Positions 17,282 to 25,236 of a DNA stretch of 64,000 nucleotides are shown here, piece by piece (position 1 is the first letter of the stretch; each line of letters starts with the position of its first letter). Made by a program: the position numbers and the translations under genes. The notes below the pieces were generated by a model, which ran no database searches, was not told the origin of the DNA, and saw only the letters and a list, made by a program, of their open reading frames with translations. Source of the DNA: CADEFQ01 sp050249415 (GTDB lineage: Bacteria; Pseudomonadota; Gammaproteobacteria; Steroidobacterales; Steroidobacteraceae). The DNA is taken from contig JBFWQO010000016.1 in assembly GCA_050249415.1 (NCBI GenBank), positions 14,880 through 78,879 on the forward strand, read 5' to 3'.

Positions 17282-18205
17282 CTATGCATACGGCCAGACC
17301 GCGAGGCCGTGGATCGCATTGCGCACGTCCATCGTCAGGTTGACCGACCACAGGCGCTCGTTCGCCGCGAGGTCGTACAGGCTGACGGTCGAGGGCGATG
17401 AGCCTCCGGCGACCAGGGAATCGGACAGGACGCACAAGCCGCGGGCGAAGCCGGCGCGCGCGATGCCGGCGGTATCCACGCCCGAGTGCTCGAGTTCCCC
17501 GGCTTCATAGGCGGGCACCCGCAGGGCGCGGTCCGCGGAGTCGGTGCTCCGCCCGCAATAGCGCAGCGCGCCGGCTTCGCTGTCGTTGAACAGCACGCCG
17601 TCACGGAAGGGCCTCGCGTTGTGGGTTCCGGCGGGCAGCTCCACGGACATCAGCACGCTCTTGCCGTTGAAGTGCAACAGGCCGCCCGTGCGCAGCCCGG
17701 AGACATACAATCCATGCTCGTCGCAGTGGATGCTGTTGAGGTGCAGCTTGTTCAGCATCAACGGGCCCGCGTCCGAGTCCGGGTCGAATACGACTCCCTT
17801 GAAGTTGAACTCCTTCTCCTGGACCTGCATGGCCCAGTGGAACTGCCGGCGGTCGAGATCGAACGCCAGGATGCTGTCGAAACCGGTCGACGTCAGGAAC
17901 AGGCTGCGCCGATAGACCACGATCTCGTGGCAGTGCTTCAGGTAGCGATTGCGCCAGGAGCCGATACGGCGAAAGTCCGGGGTGTACGCGAACAGCTCAT
18001 CGCTGGCGGCGACATAAACCGTTTCGCCGTCGAAGGCGATGCCCCGCAGGCCGCGATCCCATCCGCGCCCCTGCCAGTCGATGTCGGTCCGGTTCCAGTC
18101 GATGGCCAGCACCACGGACTGGTCCCGCGCGTCGATCAGGTAAACGCCGCCGTGGCTCTGTCCCTGCTGGCTCCCCCGCACGACCGAAGTCGTGACCAGC
18201 TTCAT
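17282..18205 (-). CDS. Propeller-like protein of unknown function
   Basis: A 307-residue protein with repeated short beta-rich blocks (GVYLIDARDQSVVLAID, TVYVAASDELFAYTPD, GLYVSGLRTGGLLHFNG), suggesting a six- or seven-bladed beta-propeller. NKLHLNSIHCDEHGLYVSG resembles the HLN segment of the TIGR03032/DUF4915 group, a tentative match. No signal peptide is visible. The ATG at 18205 is 5 bases after the TonB-dependent receptor stop, so it is cotranscribed with the receptor and may act on or sense its ligand. Confidence 0.7.
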   Translation of the reverse strand: MKLVTTSVVRGSQQGQSHGGVYLIDARDQSVVLAIDWNRTDIDWQGRGWDRGLRGIAFDGETVYVAASDELFAYTPDFRRIGSWRNRYLKHCHEIVVYRRSLFLTSTGFDSILAFDLDRRQFHWAMQVQEKEFNFKGVVFDPDSDAGPLMLNKLHLNSIHCDEHGLYVSGLRTGGLLHFNGKSVLMSVELPAGTHNARPFRDGVLFNDSEAGALRYCGRSTDSADRALRVPAYEAGELEHSGVDTAGIARAGFARGLCVLSDSLVAGGSSPSTVSLYDLAANERLWSVNLTMDVRNAIHGLAVWPYA

Positions 18206-18210
18206 TCGCG

Positions 18211-20670
18211 TCAGAAGCGCTTGCGCACGCTGAGCGTGATCGTGCGTGGCCGCTGCAGCGTGCGCATGTTCCGGAACCGCGAATCGCCGAACCACTCGGA
18301 TTGGTAATCCGAGTAACTGATGGCCGACACGCCCGCCTCGTCCCAGATGTTGCGCGCCATCAGCGAAACCTGCAGGCCATTATTGAAATCCATGCCGACC
18401 TGGGCATTGTCGGAACGCCAGGACGGAATGCGCCCCCCCGGATCGTTGTCTTCCGCCGCCGTGAGGTTGTCCCACGCCTCGCCGCGATACGTGGTGTCAT
18501 AACGGAACCACAGGTCCCCCGGCAGGCCCGCGAACTGCGGGATCGTGTACTCGGCGGCCAGCCAGAGCTTGCGCTTCGGCGCATTGGGCATCTCCTGGCC
18601 CTTTTCGAGGAAGAGGTTGCCGCGGGGATCGAAGGTGTCGGCCGTGTACTCGGACTTCGCGAAGTAGGCACTGCCCTGCAGCGAGAAGTTCTTCGTGACA
18701 TGCCACGCACCGCTGATCTCGGCACCCTTGCTTTCGCCGGTTTCCCCGTTGAAGGTGCCCCTGAGCCACCACGGACCGCCGCCCACGCGCGAGTAGATCT
18801 GGATGTCCGTCCACTTCATGTCGAAGAGCGTGACATTGAGCCGGACACGGCGATCGAGCCACTCGCTCTTCAATCCGACTTCATAGTTGCGCAGCAGGTC
18901 CGGATCGTAGGTCGCCGGTATCGAGCCGGTCGCGGCCGCCCGGATGCTGTTGTTGCCGCCGAGCCGGAACCCCTCGCTGTAGAGGAAGTAGACCATCTTG
19001 TTGTCGGACAACTCATACTGCGTGCCGAACTTCAGGACCGTGCTGCTGTTCTTGCCGCTGCTCGCGAAATCGCCTTCGCCGATTCCATACGAGCCTCGCG
19101 GCGGCAGGCCGCCTACGGTGCCCAGCACCTGGCGGTCCTTGCGATCGAACTCGAACCAGCGCGCACCGGCGGTGGCGCTCCAGGCATCGGTCAGGTGATA
19201 GGTCAGCTCGCCGAACACCGCGGTCTGCTTGATCGTTTTCCTGAAATTGTTGACGTAGATCTTGTTCGTATCCGGCAGCGGGCACGGGACATCGTAGCCG
19301 GCCGCCTGGTAGGCGCAGGCGTAGTCCTGGGCGGCGGCCCAGCCGTTGGTCTGCGTCAGGCTCGGTATCTGCGCGCCGTAGTCCCACGCGAGGTATACGT
19401 CCTCGTAGAACCCGCCGATCATCCATTGCAGCTTGCTGTCGCCGCGTGAAGTCAGGCGCAATTCCTGTGCGGTGCGCCGGTTCCAGGTCTCGTCGAATGT
19501 CGAGCCGAATTCGTACTGGAAGTCGTAGATCGCGACATAGCCAGGGGCGCCGTAATAGCTCGTCTGCCACTGGTTGTAGGTCATGTTGTCCCACTCGTAC
19601 GTCACATATCGATCGTAGTACGACGTCGCCGAGGTGAAGTCGGCGAACCCGAGGTCGCCCTTGATCGTCAGCGAGGCCTGCCACCAATCGTCAGTGCGGT
19701 ACTCCGGGAAGAAGCGCGTCACCTTGTAGTCGCCGAGCGCCGGGTCGCTCTCCCAGGTGCCGTCCGCCGTGCTGTACTGCGTGATGTAGCCGAGGTCCGC
19801 CGTCCAGCGGTCGTTGATCTTCCACAACGCCGCCACGCGGCCGCCGTATATTTCGAACTCGTTCTGGTCGTTCTTCGCGATCGCGGAGTTGTCACCGGGG
19901 CTGCTGAAGGCACCGGCCTGCCCAGAAATGGTCGGGCCGACCACGTTGTCGACGTAGCCTCCGTCGCGCGCCGAGAATCCGACGATGCGCAGGGCCAGCT
20001 TGTCGTCGACCAGCGGAATATTCAGGTGACCGCTCACGTCGTAGCTCTCGTCGCCGCCGTGCGTCGTGCCGAGCGATGCGTCGACCTGGCCCGAGAAGCC
20101 GGTGAAATCCGGCTTGTTCGTGATGATGCGCAGCGTGCCCGATTGCGAACTCGAGCCGAACAGCGTGCCCTGCGGGCCCGGCAACGACTCGATGCGCGCG
20201 ATGTCGACCATCCGCACTTCCGGTTCGTTCGAGATCGCGCCCACCGGCTGCTCGTCGAGGTACACCGAGACCTGGCTGTCGGTGTGGAATTCCTCCGACC
20301 CCGTCGAGATCCCGCGCATGGACAGCGAATTGCGCCCCGGCATGATGGCGACCAGCGACGCGCTCGGCAGCGCCTTCATGTAGTCGTCCATGCTCTTGAA
20401 GGCCATCTTCTCGATGTCCGACATCGAGAACGCCGTGATGCTCTGCGGTACGGCCTGCAGGTTGATTTCGCGCTTGGTCGCCGTGACGACGACCTCTTCC
20501 AGCGCCCCTTGATCCGGCGATTGGGCGTGCGCGGACGCGGCGGGGTATAGAGCGCTGACCACAGCCGTGACGACGGGGGTCAGTGAATACGCCAGCGGGG
20601 TCCCAGCCTGCGGGTCCGGGCCAATCTCATCGGCCCGTTGCGTGACACTGCTCGACTGCGCGCTTGTCAT
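18211..20670 (-). CDS. TonB-dependent outer-membrane receptor
   Basis: An 819-residue outer-membrane receptor. A hydrophobic segment at about residues 25-50 ending AASAHAQS is the signal peptide. LEEVVVTATKREINLQAVPQ is the TonB box and plug start. The plug (to about residue 190) contains PGPQGTLFGSSSQSGTLRI, and the beta-barrel ends in aromatic TITLSVRKRF with C-terminal Phe. The start is the ATG at 20670 behind a GGGGGAA ribosome-binding site. Energy would come from the TonB-ExbBD genes at 32-34.5 kb. It likely imports a peptide, siderophore or glycan product; the amino-acid-related neighbours make a peptide plausible. Confidence 0.92.
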   Translation of the reverse strand: MTSAQSSSVTQRADEIGPDPQAGTPLAYSLTPVVTAVVSALYPAASAHAQSPDQGALEEVVVTATKREINLQAVPQSITAFSMSDIEKMAFKSMDDYMKALPSASLVAIMPGRNSLSMRGISTGSEEFHTDSQVSVYLDEQPVGAISNEPEVRMVDIARIESLPGPQGTLFGSSSQSGTLRIITNKPDFTGFSGQVDASLGTTHGGDESYDVSGHLNIPLVDDKLALRIVGFSARDGGYVDNVVGPTISGQAGAFSSPGDNSAIAKNDQNEFEIYGGRVAALWKINDRWTADLGYITQYSTADGTWESDPALGDYKVTRFFPEYRTDDWWQASLTIKGDLGFADFTSATSYYDRYVTYEWDNMTYNQWQTSYYGAPGYVAIYDFQYEFGSTFDETWNRRTAQELRLTSRGDSKLQWMIGGFYEDVYLAWDYGAQIPSLTQTNGWAAAQDYACAYQAAGYDVPCPLPDTNKIYVNNFRKTIKQTAVFGELTYHLTDAWSATAGARWFEFDRKDRQVLGTVGGLPPRGSYGIGEGDFASSGKNSSTVLKFGTQYELSDNKMVYFLYSEGFRLGGNNSIRAAATGSIPATYDPDLLRNYEVGLKSEWLDRRVRLNVTLFDMKWTDIQIYSRVGGGPWWLRGTFNGETGESKGAEISGAWHVTKNFSLQGSAYFAKSEYTADTFDPRGNLFLEKGQEMPNAPKRKLWLAAEYTIPQFAGLPGDLWFRYDTTYRGEAWDNLTAAEDNDPGGRIPSWRSDNAQVGMDFNNGLQVSLMARNIWDEAGVSAISYSDYQSEWFGDSRFRNMRTLQRPRTITLSVRKRF

Positions 20671-20742
20671 TGGCGGATTCCCCCAAGTATCTGATTGTGA
20701 GTTGGCCCCGGAATGACGGCGCATCGAGGCTCGGCCGAAGGC

Positions 20743-20772
20743 AGCATAAGTGCAGCCTTTCACGATCTGCAA
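20743..20772 (-). promoter_or_regulatory. Candidate promoter of the TonB-dependent receptor
   Basis: On the minus strand TTGCAG (20772-20767) and TATGCT (20748-20743) are spaced by 18 bases, with the receptor ATG 72 bases downstream. The 17-bp palindrome at 20777-20793 lies just upstream of the -35 box. Confidence 0.4.
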
Positions 20773-20776
20773 CCCT

Positions 20777-20793
20777 GGTTCACAATGTGAACC
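20777..20793. promoter_or_regulatory. 17-bp perfect palindrome, candidate operator
   Basis: GGTTCACAATGTGAACC, with 8-bp arms around a central A, in the 310-base divergent region between the receptor (-) and the MetF-like gene (+). Its position 4 bases upstream of the receptor -35 suggests an activator or repressor site. The IclR and Lrp proteins encoded at 12.4-13.8 kb are candidate binders. Similar 7-bp half-sites occur elsewhere, but I saw no second full palindrome. Confidence 0.55.
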
Positions 20794-20845
20794 GTGCCTG
20801 TCACTCCCCGGTGCCCGATCCCGTGGTAGTTCAGAAGGTACGCGC

Positions 20846-20930
20846 CCTGCAAAGAGGGATGTTCCGTTCTTTCACGGCCACCGGACGCGATTGCTCCGGA
20901 AACGGAGGGCTTTGCAGGACTTTATCCCTC
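20846..20930 (+). other. Nested inverted repeats in the leader of the MetF-like gene
   Basis: CCTGCAAAG (20846-20854) is complementary to CTTTGCAGG (20910-20918), and the adjoining GAGGGAT (20854-20860) is complementary to ATCCCTC (20924-20930). The inner part can also fold (a CCGGA...TCCGG-type stem near 20881-20900). The two outer pairings cannot form together as one continuous helix, so alternative structures are possible. It matches no riboswitch class I recognise. The region lies 50-135 bases upstream of the MetF-like ATG. The remainder of the 310-base gap shows only the receptor promoter and palindrome. Confidence 0.35.
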
Positions 20931-20980
20931 CCGGGAACAGGCCGCGGTCGCTTTGGCGACATCCCGTAAAGTAAGCCTCC

Positions 20981-21880
20981 ATGAAACCGAAGACCTTCAA
21001 GGACGCCAGCCGATCGGCCCGATTCGTCGTGTCCTCGGAAATATTCCTCAAGCCGGAAACGACCGCGGAGACGATTCGCGAAGCCGCGAACATCTTCAGG
21101 GGGCATGTCAGCGGTGTCCTCGTGACCGACAACCAGTTCGGCATCGTGCACATGTCGCCCCTCGCGGCGGCGAGCCTGCTGATCGCGAACGGCATGGACC
21201 CGATCGTGCAGCTCGCCTGCCGCAATCGAAACCGCATCGCGCTCTGGGGCGAGTTGCTCGGCGCCGCGGCGCTCGGCGTCTCGAGTCTCATGCTGATCCG
21301 GGGCAGCCGGGTGCCCGATGGTTTCCGGCCACCGCCCAAGGCGGTGCTGGACATCGATCCGACCGAACTCATGGCGATCGCCGCGAAACTGAAGCAGGAC
21401 GACCGGTTGCGGGTCATACCGGATTTCTTCATCGGTGCGCAGGTGGCACCGCACGCGCCGCAGGCGGGCTGGAAGCCAGAGAAGCTGACCCGCAAGGCCG
21501 ATGCCGGCGCACAGTTCGTGCAGACGCATGTGTGCATGAACATGCCCCTGCTGCGCCACTACATGAAGCACCTGGCGGCGCATGGCCTGCCACGGCGGCT
21601 CAGCGTATTCGTCGCGCTCGCGATTCCGGCCTCGGCCGACGACGCGCGCTGGTTGTGCGAGAACCGGCCGAGCATCGATATCCCGCCCGACATCATCCGT
21701 CGCATCGCGCAGGCCGCAGACCCGGAGCAGGAAAGCGTGCGCATCTGCGCCGAGCAGCTGCAGCAGCTGGCCGAAATACCGGGCGTGTCCGGCGCGCACG
21801 TGGTGGCGACGCGCGACCTCGCGACCATTCCGGCGGCGATCGCAGCCGCCGGTATCGGCCCGGGCACGCCGACGCCGTGA
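20981..21880 (+). CDS. Methylenetetrahydrofolate reductase-like protein
   Basis: A 299-residue TIM-barrel protein related to MetF. SSEIFLKPETTAETIREAA matches the N-terminal strand with the conserved Glu, and PIVQLACRNRNRIALWGELL matches the MetF region that precedes the active-site loop. The usual L-R-G-D segment reads LMLIRGSRVPDG (about residue 105-115), so the Asp that contacts folate or FAD is Ser. It may be a C1-transfer or demethylation enzyme rather than a housekeeping MetF. It lacks a good ribosome-binding site. It converges with the hydroxylase gene 16 bases away. Confidence 0.7.
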   Translation: MKPKTFKDASRSARFVVSSEIFLKPETTAETIREAANIFRGHVSGVLVTDNQFGIVHMSPLAAASLLIANGMDPIVQLACRNRNRIALWGELLGAAALGVSSLMLIRGSRVPDGFRPPPKAVLDIDPTELMAIAAKLKQDDRLRVIPDFFIGAQVAPHAPQAGWKPEKLTRKADAGAQFVQTHVCMNMPLLRHYMKHLAAHGLPRRLSVFVALAIPASADDARWLCENRPSIDIPPDIIRRIAQAADPEQESVRICAEQLQQLAEIPGVSGAHVVATRDLATIPAAIAAAGIGPGTPTP

Positions 21881-21896
21881 CGCCGCGGCGCCCGGG

Positions 21897-22466
21897 TCAG
21901 GGTGCGGATGCGCGGCGGGTATGGTCTTTCGGTACGTAATCGAAGATGAACGTGATGCGGTGCTCATCACCCTTGTTCATCACCGAGTGCGTCTTCTGGT
22001 TGTTTATTTCGTACGCTTCACCGACCTGGAACCGGTACGGCCGGCCGTCGATCATGAACCGCACGCGTCGATTGGTCGTGATGGGTACGTGGATGCGATG
22101 CCCGTGATGGAACGACGGATGCATGTCGACGTGCGGCGTGATCGACCCGCCGGCGAGCAGCTTCGCGGCCATGGCCCGGATCACGGTGCCGCCCGGCGGG
22201 TAATGCCTGCCGATGAGGTCGTTCATCAGCGGCAGAGCCGCCTCCGACAGGCGCGGCCACCCCGCTTCCTTCGTGACGACGATGTCCGGCCACCGGTCGA
22301 TCTGCGCGAACAGCATCACGATCGATTCGGTCGCATGGTGCACGTCGAATGCTTCCTGCCGGTACCGGTCTTCCTTCCACGCCTCGTCTTCCTGCGCGAG
22401 GATCGTCTCGCGCAGCGCCCGCACGTCGACGGCTCCGAGTTCGCGCAGCGGCGTATCGATGTCCAT
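21897..22466 (-). CDS. Aspartyl/asparaginyl beta-hydroxylase-like 2-oxoglutarate dioxygenase
   Basis: A 189-residue protein with an Fe(II)/2-oxoglutarate double-stranded beta-helix core. The metal ligands are H112-x-D114 (TPHVDMHPSFHHGHRIHVPI) and H160 (NNQKTHSVMNKG), and R170 (DEHRITFIFD) would bind 2-oxoglutarate. It hydroxylates Asp/Asn side chains or free amino acids in characterised relatives. The ATG at 22466 is 10 bases after the dgcN stop, making it the last gene of the D-aminoacylase-dgcN operon. That context suggests an amino-acid or peptide substrate. Confidence 0.82.
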   Translation of the reverse strand: MDIDTPLRELGAVDVRALRETILAQEDEAWKEDRYRQEAFDVHHATESIVMLFAQIDRWPDIVVTKEAGWPRLSEAALPLMNDLIGRHYPPGGTVIRAMAAKLLAGGSITPHVDMHPSFHHGHRIHVPITTNRRVRFMIDGRPYRFQVGEAYEINNQKTHSVMNKGDEHRITFIFDYVPKDHTRRASAP

Positions 22467-22476
22467 TGCGCTCGGG

Positions 22477-23535
22477 TCAGCCCGTCGCGGCAGGCGGCGG
22501 ACGCGGTGCCCTCCCCGTTCCGCCCTGCGGGTAGAGATCGACGAGAAAGTCGACCAGCGGCGCCGTCCCCGTCGCGATCGGGTCGAAGCACGGCACCGAG
22601 TAGCGCGCGGCGAGATCACGCAGGTAGTCATCGCGCCGTCCCGCGGGCAGCCCCGAGGTATTGACGCTGAGGCCGATGCAGCGCACTTCACGGTTGGTCA
22701 GGCGTGCCATCCGCAGGTTCAAATCGATGCACTCGCGCAGGCCCGGGATCGGGAAATCGGGGTATTCATCGATCGTGTCACGGGTGGCATCATGGCATAC
22801 GACCAGCGCGTCGGGTTGCGAGCCGTGCAGCAAGCCGGTGCTCACCCCCGCATAAGCCGGATGGAACAGGGAGCCCTGGCCTTCGATCACGTCCCAGTGA
22901 TCGGCCGCATTGTCCGGCGACAGCCACTCGGCGGCCCCCGCGATGAAATCCGCGACGACCGCGTCGATGGCCACGCCGTCGCCCGCAATGAGGATGCCTG
23001 TCTGCCCGGTGGCGCGAAACGTCGCGTCGATACCCCGCCGTGACATCTCGCGGGCGATGCTGAGCGCCGTGTACTTCTTGCCGACGGCGCAATCGGTGCC
23101 CACGGTGAGCAAGCGGCGACCGCTGCGCCTGCGGCCCGAGCCGACATCGAACGCGCGTGCCGGGTAGCGCACATCGAAGAGCCTGCGCCCGTGGCGCTGC
23201 GCGGCAGCCGCGATCCTGGGAACGCTCCCGAGCCGCGTGTGCATGCCGCTCGCGACATCGAGCCCTGCTTCGATCGCGGCGACGATGGCGGCGATCCACG
23301 CGGGCGCGATCGCGCCGCCACTCGGTGCGACGCCGATCACCAACGTGCTGGCGCCCGCTGCCCGCGCTGCGGCCGGTGACATCTCCGGCAGGCCGAGATC
23401 GACGCTGCGCACGCCGGTACACCATTGGCCGACGCACAGGTCCGGCCGCCACTGCACGAGCCCGAGACCGGTCTTGGCGCCCAGGGGCGTTGCGGCCTCG
23501 CCGAGGTAGATCAGGTATTTGCCGGGGATGAGCAT
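22477..23535 (-). CDS. dgcN: D-glutamate N-acetyltransferase-like protein (DgcN, DUF1611)
   Basis: A 352-residue DUF1611-family protein. The N-terminal Rossmann-like half starts MLIPGKYLIYLGEA and carries KTGLGLVQW. The C-terminal half has a P-loop-like segment GTDCAVGKKYTALSI (about residue 155-170) and DVIEGQGSLFHPAYAGVS. DgcN acetylates D-Glu to N-acetyl-D-Glu, the substrate of DgcA. The start is the ATG at 23535, 16 bases after the D-aminoacylase stop. A Pro/Arg-rich C-terminal tail follows the conserved domain. The DgcA partner lies 10 kb away on the other strand. Confidence 0.82.
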   Translation of the reverse strand: MLIPGKYLIYLGEAATPLGAKTGLGLVQWRPDLCVGQWCTGVRSVDLGLPEMSPAAARAAGASTLVIGVAPSGGAIAPAWIAAIVAAIEAGLDVASGMHTRLGSVPRIAAAAQRHGRRLFDVRYPARAFDVGSGRRRSGRRLLTVGTDCAVGKKYTALSIAREMSRRGIDATFRATGQTGILIAGDGVAIDAVVADFIAGAAEWLSPDNAADHWDVIEGQGSLFHPAYAGVSTGLLHGSQPDALVVCHDATRDTIDEYPDFPIPGLRECIDLNLRMARLTNREVRCIGLSVNTSGLPAGRRDDYLRDLAARYSVPCFDPIATGTAPLVDFLVDLYPQGGTGRAPRPPPAATG

Positions 23536-23551
23536 GCCTGCCGTCTCCCTG

Positions 23552-25060
23552 TCAGGGTGTACGCCGGATCGGGCGCCCCGGGTGCGCGCCGGTCGGTTGG
23601 CCATGGGTGAATACGATGCCGCCGTTGACCCAGACGGTCTCCACGCCGGTCGAACGCGCATGGGGCGCCTCGAGCGTCGCGCGATCGGTGACCTGCGCCG
23701 GGTCGAACATCACGAGATCGGCATAGGCGCCCGCGCGGATCACGCCGCGATCCCGGATGCCGACGTGCGCCGCCGACGCGCTCGTCATCTTGCGCACGGC
23801 CTCGGCGAGCGTCAGCACGCCGCGTTCGCGCACGTAATAGCGCAACACACGGGTGAAGGCCCCGGCGCCCCTCGGGTGCGTGCCCTCGAGCAGGCCGTCG
23901 GTACAGATGTTGGAATGCGGCCACGCGACCAGCTTCGCCACGTCACCGGGGTCCATGCTGCGCGCGATCACGTTCGCCTCACCGCCCGCCGCCTGCGTCT
24001 GCGCGATCAACTGCATCAGCGTCGTGGCCGGATCGGTGCCGCGCGCGGCGGCGATCTGCTCGAGGGTCTGGCCGGCGATGGACGGGTCGGCGGAAAAGCC
24101 GCTCACGATCAGGTCCCGTGGCGGCACGAGGCTGCGCAACGCAAACTCCGCGGATTCCCGGCTGTCGAAGTCGCGCTTCGGGAACAGCACGGTCATCGTG
24201 GAATGCCAGTATTCGTACGGGTACACGTCGCCGGTAATGTCGACGCCCGCCGCGCGGGCTCGATCGAGCAACGCGAGCATGCGGTCCGCCTGGCCCCACC
24301 AGTCGACCATGGCGAGCTTCATGTGCGACACCTGCACCGGCATGTGGTTGATGCGCCCGATCTCGATGACCTCTTCGAGCGCGTCCCAGAGATCGCGGTC
24401 CTCACTGCGGATATGGCTGATGTAGCGCCCGCCGAACCGCCCTGCTTCGGCCGCGAGCGCGATGACCTCGTCCCGGGTCGAATAGATGCCGGGGTCGTAC
24501 TCGAGGCCGGTCGACAGGCCGAGCGCGCCCGCACGCATGCTGTCCGCCACCAGGGCGCGCATTTTCGCCACCTCACCCGCCGTCGCGGCACGACGGAAAT
24601 CATCGCCCATCACCGCCGCGCGTACCGTGCCGTGACCCACATAGGTCGCGACATTGACCGCCACCCGCTCGCGCTCGAGGCGCCGCAGGAAAGGCGCGAG
24701 CGGCAGCTCGCTCGAACCATCCTGGCCGACGACGATGGTCGTGATGCCCTGGCTCACCGCGGCACCGGCGTCGGGCTCTTCGAAGAGCCCCCCGTCGTGG
24801 TGACTGTGCGTGTCGATGAAGCCGGGCGCGAGCGCGAGCCCGTGTGCCTCGACGATCGTGTCGCCGGGCTGCGGCTCGATCTCGCCCACGGCGGCGATCC
24901 GGTCGTCGACGATGCGCACCGCCCCCCTGTGCGGCGGCGCGCCCGTGCCATCGACGATGAGCGCATCGACGATCACCGTGGACGATGCGCTCGCGCAGGC
25001 TATCGACAGCGCCGCGAGGCACAGCGAGGCTGTCGCGAGTCGTAAAGGCTGGATCGTCAC
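23552..25060 (-). CDS. N-acyl-D-amino-acid deacylase (D-aminoacylase), exported
   Basis: A 502-residue amidohydrolase-superfamily enzyme. Metal-binding residues show in GFIDTHSHHDGG (residue about 80), with HIRSEDRDLWDALEEVIEIG and VSHMKLA further on, typical of D-aminoacylases that release D-amino acids from N-acyl or peptide-like forms. The start is a GTG at 25060 with AGGGGG 7 bases upstream, giving an N-terminal signal sequence (LRLATASLCLAALSIACASA). Its Cys suggests a possible lipoprotein site. It heads the operon with dgcN and the hydroxylase, consistent with feeding D-Glu or D-Asp into the DgcN-DgcA route. Confidence 0.87.
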   Translation of the reverse strand: MTIQPLRLATASLCLAALSIACASASSTVIVDALIVDGTGAPPHRGAVRIVDDRIAAVGEIEPQPGDTIVEAHGLALAPGFIDTHSHHDGGLFEEPDAGAAVSQGITTIVVGQDGSSELPLAPFLRRLERERVAVNVATYVGHGTVRAAVMGDDFRRAATAGEVAKMRALVADSMRAGALGLSTGLEYDPGIYSTRDEVIALAAEAGRFGGRYISHIRSEDRDLWDALEEVIEIGRINHMPVQVSHMKLAMVDWWGQADRMLALLDRARAAGVDITGDVYPYEYWHSTMTVLFPKRDFDSRESAEFALRSLVPPRDLIVSGFSADPSIAGQTLEQIAAARGTDPATTLMQLIAQTQAAGGEANVIARSMDPGDVAKLVAWPHSNICTDGLLEGTHPRGAGAFTRVLRYYVRERGVLTLAEAVRKMTSASAAHVGIRDRGVIRAGAYADLVMFDPAQVTDRATLEAPHARSTGVETVWVNGGIVFTHGQPTGAHPGRPIRRTP

Positions 25061-25236
25061 TGCGCCCCCTGTTTCATCCCGGCCCCGGGCCCCGCAAGTA
25101 TGCGTCTGCCGTCGCTGCGCAAAGTGATGCATCCGCCCCGGTTCACGGGAGAATCGGCTGTCCGTGCCGCAAATCGCGCCGTTTGTTCCGTGCGGAGCGA
25201 CCCGCCCGCGCGGGCTCGTGGAATCCGCGGGCGGTG

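Noticed and set aside
20831..20980. SAM, SAH, THF or cobalamin riboswitch before the MetF-like gene
   Set aside because: None of the conserved core strings of these classes are present; only uncharacterised inverted repeats are seen.
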